Below are positions 61,296 to 64,000 of a stretch of 64,000 nt of DNA, piece after piece. The translations under genes and the position numbers were made by a program. The DNA is from Nocardioides dongkuii. GTDB taxonomy: Bacteria > Actinomycetota > Actinomycetes > Propionibacteriales > Nocardioidaceae. The stretch's first letter is position 1. Each line of letters opens with the position of its first letter. Location: positions 3,091,001 through 3,155,000 of the forward strand of contig NZ_CP059903.1 in NCBI RefSeq assembly GCF_014127485.1, written 5' to 3'. Under the pieces are notes generated by a model that worked only from the letters and a program-made list of their open reading frames with translations, was not told the origin of the DNA and did not search any database.

Positions 61296-62318
61296 TCAGG
61301 ACTGCTCGAGGCGCTTCTCGAGCGCCTCGGCGCGCTCGGCCGCGTCGGTGATCTGCTCGCTGTCGATCCCGTACGTCCGGTGGAACCAGGTCAGCGCGTC
61401 GCTGAGCCGGCCGGCGGTCTCGAGGGTGTCGGCGTAGGCGTACCGCAGCCGCACCACCCAGGGCGCCCGGCTCTTCGACTGCAGCGGTGCGAGCTCGAGC
61501 GTGCGCAGGGCGGCGTCGAGCTGACCGAGGTCGCGGCGGGCGCCGGCCTCGACGATCGTCATCTCGGCCTTGGCCTCCGGGCTGAAGTTCGGCACCGAGG
61601 GGCTCTTGGCGAGCTTGAGCGCCTGCGCCGGCTGACCGAGAGCGCGGTGGCAGTCGGCCATGATCGGCAGGTACGCCGTGGCGCCGTTCATCCGCTTCGC
61701 GGCGCGCAGCTCGGCCAGCGCCTCGGCGTAGTGGCCCGCGGCGTACGCGGCCTCGCCGGACGCCTCGCGCACGACGGCCAGGCGCGGAGCGCGGGCCCGC
61801 GCAGCCAGCGTGTGCTGGTAGGCGGTCTCGGGATCCTCGTCGATCAGCGCGCCGGCGGCGGCGAGGTGCCGGGCCACGCGCTGGGCGAGCTTCTCGGGGA
61901 GACCCTTCAGCTGCGCGGTGATGGCGCGGTCCAGCTCGGCGCCGGTGATCTCCGCGGGGAGCTCGGGCCCGTCGTACAGGGCCTGCTCCTTGGTGCGGTC
62001 CGCCTGGCTGTCCGACGGCCGCTTCCAGTCGCTCTTGCGACCCGCACGGTCACCACTGCGAGCCAGCCGGTCACCGCTGCGAGCCGGGCGGTCACCGCTG
62101 CGAGCCGGGCGGTCGTCACGCTTCGGACCCCGGCGGTCGCCGCTCTTGGGCGCACTGTCACTACCGGGCGTCCACTTCTTCGAGCGCTCGGTGGAACGCT
62201 CACTGGAGCGCGGGGTCCCGGAGCTCGTCGAGCCCCGGCCCTGCGGCTTGCCTGAGTCCGGGCGTCCGGCCCGGCCCCCGTCTCGCGACGGTCGCTGGTT
62301 GCGGCGCTGCTCAGCCAC
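61296..62318 (-). CDS. Helical-repeat protein with disordered basic N-terminus
   Basis: A 340-residue protein. Residues about 1-110 are Arg/Ser/Gly/Asp-rich and include a tandem RPARSGD repeat, so probably disordered and RNA- or protein-binding. Residues about 125-335 are helical, with TPR-like AAYAAGHYAEALAEL and YAYADTLETAGRLSDALTWF pairs. Exact function unknown. The start is GTG at 62318, since upstream frame is unrelated. Its start lies 98 bases from the 3' end of the minus-strand 5S rRNA, on the side downstream of the rRNA operon. Confidence 0.75.
   Translation of the reverse strand: MAEQRRNQRPSRDGGRAGRPDSGKPQGRGSTSSGTPRSSERSTERSKKWTPGSDSAPKSGDRRGPKRDDRPARSGDRPARSGDRLARSGDRAGRKSDWKRPSDSQADRTKEQALYDGPELPAEITGAELDRAITAQLKGLPEKLAQRVARHLAAAGALIDEDPETAYQHTLAARARAPRLAVVREASGEAAYAAGHYAEALAELRAAKRMNGATAYLPIMADCHRALGQPAQALKLAKSPSVPNFSPEAKAEMTIVEAGARRDLGQLDAALRTLELAPLQSKSRAPWVVRLRYAYADTLETAGRLSDALTWFHRTYGIDSEQITDAAERAEALEKRLEQS
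62049..62111 (-). repeat. Three tandem 21-bp repeats encoding RPARSGD
   Basis: Three copies of a 21-base unit (GTCACCGCTGCGAGCCGGGCG type) encode heptads RSGDRPA, RSGDRPA, RSGDRLA in the disordered part of the helical-repeat protein. First and last copies have single-base changes. In-frame slippage would change copy number without breaking the gene. Confidence 0.85.
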
Positions 62319-62416
62319 GGCGTCCTGCTCCTGGTCCTGCCCCCGAGAGGGGCGTCGGGTACGACGGGAAATGCACGTAGGGGCCACCGAGAACGGTGGC
62401 CCCTACGGAGTGTATG

Positions 62417-62533
62417 TCCGGCGGCGTCCTACTCTCCCACAACCTCTCGGTTGCAGTACCATCGGCGCTGAAAGGCTTAACTTCCGGGTTCGGGATGGGA
62501 CCGGGTGTTTCCCTTTCGCTATGGCCGCCGTAA
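62417..62533 (-). rRNA. rrf: 5S ribosomal RNA
   Basis: About 117 bases. The minus-strand sequence opens TTACGGCGGCCATAGCG and ends CGCCGCCGGA, pairing as the terminal helix. The interior carries the conserved CCCGGTCCCATCCCGAACCC block and GGAAGTTAAGCC. Ends are estimated to within a few bases. It follows 23S rRNA in the usual order. Confidence 0.95.
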
Positions 62534-62557
62534 CTCTTGCGGTACCGGGTTCTCGCA

Positions 62558-62581
62558 CACCATCCCGCATGCGGGGTGGTG
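62558..62581 (-). other. Inverted repeat in the 23S-5S spacer
   Basis: CACCATCCCGC / GCGGGGTGGTG around AT, with one G-T mismatch, in the 156-base spacer between 23S and 5S rRNA. Probably a processing stem or structural element of the rRNA precursor. The rest of the spacer shows no gene. Confidence 0.45.
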
Positions 62582-62689
62582 GGGAACCGGGCACCAAGCT
62601 CTATGCAATTAGATTGCAAGTCATTGGTGGGTGGTTCTTGGATTCGTGGACGCGAACATGCGCAGATCGTTGTAGGTCTAGCTGAGTGG

Positions 62690-64000
<1,311 letters not shown>

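Overview
The window is a GC-rich actinobacterial chromosome segment, most likely from the Nocardioidaceae (a Nocardioides-like organism). This assignment is inferred from three things. GC and third-position GC are very high. The order fasR-fabD-fabH-acpP-fabF, then accD and a DUF3145 gene, is typical of the actinobacterial type II fatty-acid synthase locus. A block of genes matches the order seen in Mycobacterium tuberculosis: RNase H/phosphatase, C4 zinc-ribbon protein, Nif3, ahpE, DUF3052, aceE, PucR-type regulator, fabD. Nearly all genes look intact and densely packed, often with 1- or 4-base start/stop overlaps. No insertion sequence, prophage, CRISPR array or pseudogene was seen.

Layout. 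1-2.0 kb (minus): adenosine deaminase family gene (cut by the window edge), DsbA-like protein and MauE/DoxX-like membrane protein. 2.0-5.3 kb (plus): orn, tRNA-His, SulP transporter, MarR-GNAT fusion. 5.2-9.3 kb (minus): penicillin acylase family protein and a PAS histidine kinase. 9.4-16.3 kb: FAD oxidoreductase, tRNA-Lys, sigma-E-family sigma factor with its membrane partner, AraC regulator, histidine kinase and a response regulator with a DUF2188 tail. 16.3-24.0 kb (minus): complete kdpFABCDE. 24.2-34.5 kb: NSS transporter with a MetS-like small subunit, RNB ribonuclease, yaaA, the RNase H/zinc-ribbon/Nif3 operon, mhuD, acyl-CoA ligase, SDR. 34.6-38.5 kb: a two-component system flanked by unusual acidic and polyampholytic exported proteins and a kinase-like protein. 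38.6-44.6 kb (minus): a tightly coupled four-gene operon encoding an acyl reductase-HAD fusion, zinc alcohol dehydrogenase, LarA-like DUF2088 protein and PlsC acyltransferase. 44.7-47.5 kb: tRNA-Val, ahpE, AMP ligase, DUF3052. 47.7-58.8 kb: aceE, a hydrolase, then the fatty-acid synthesis cluster. 58.9-62.3 kb: hydrolase, PP2C phosphatase, an unknown membrane protein and a helical-repeat protein. 62.4-64 kb (minus): 5S rRNA and the 3' part of 23S rRNA.

How they connect. AceE makes acetyl-CoA. The AccD-type carboxyltransferase and FabD/FabH/AcpP/FabF convert it to fatty acyl chains, with the PucR/FasR-type protein as the likely regulator. The 38.6-44.6 kb operon looks like an unassigned lipid pathway. 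The kdp operon handles potassium scavenging under its own sensor pair.

The most interesting items are: (1) the four-gene LarA-like/acyl reductase/acyltransferase operon; (2) the two-component island with helically phased CTCA repeats in front of both flanking small genes; (3) a family of dispersed intergenic palindromes with core GAGTCGGCG, including a perfect 60-bp palindrome directly after a stop codon; and (4) a FabD carrying a C-terminal biotinyl-like domain that lacks the biotinylated lysine. All assignments come from reading the sequence; no database search was run.
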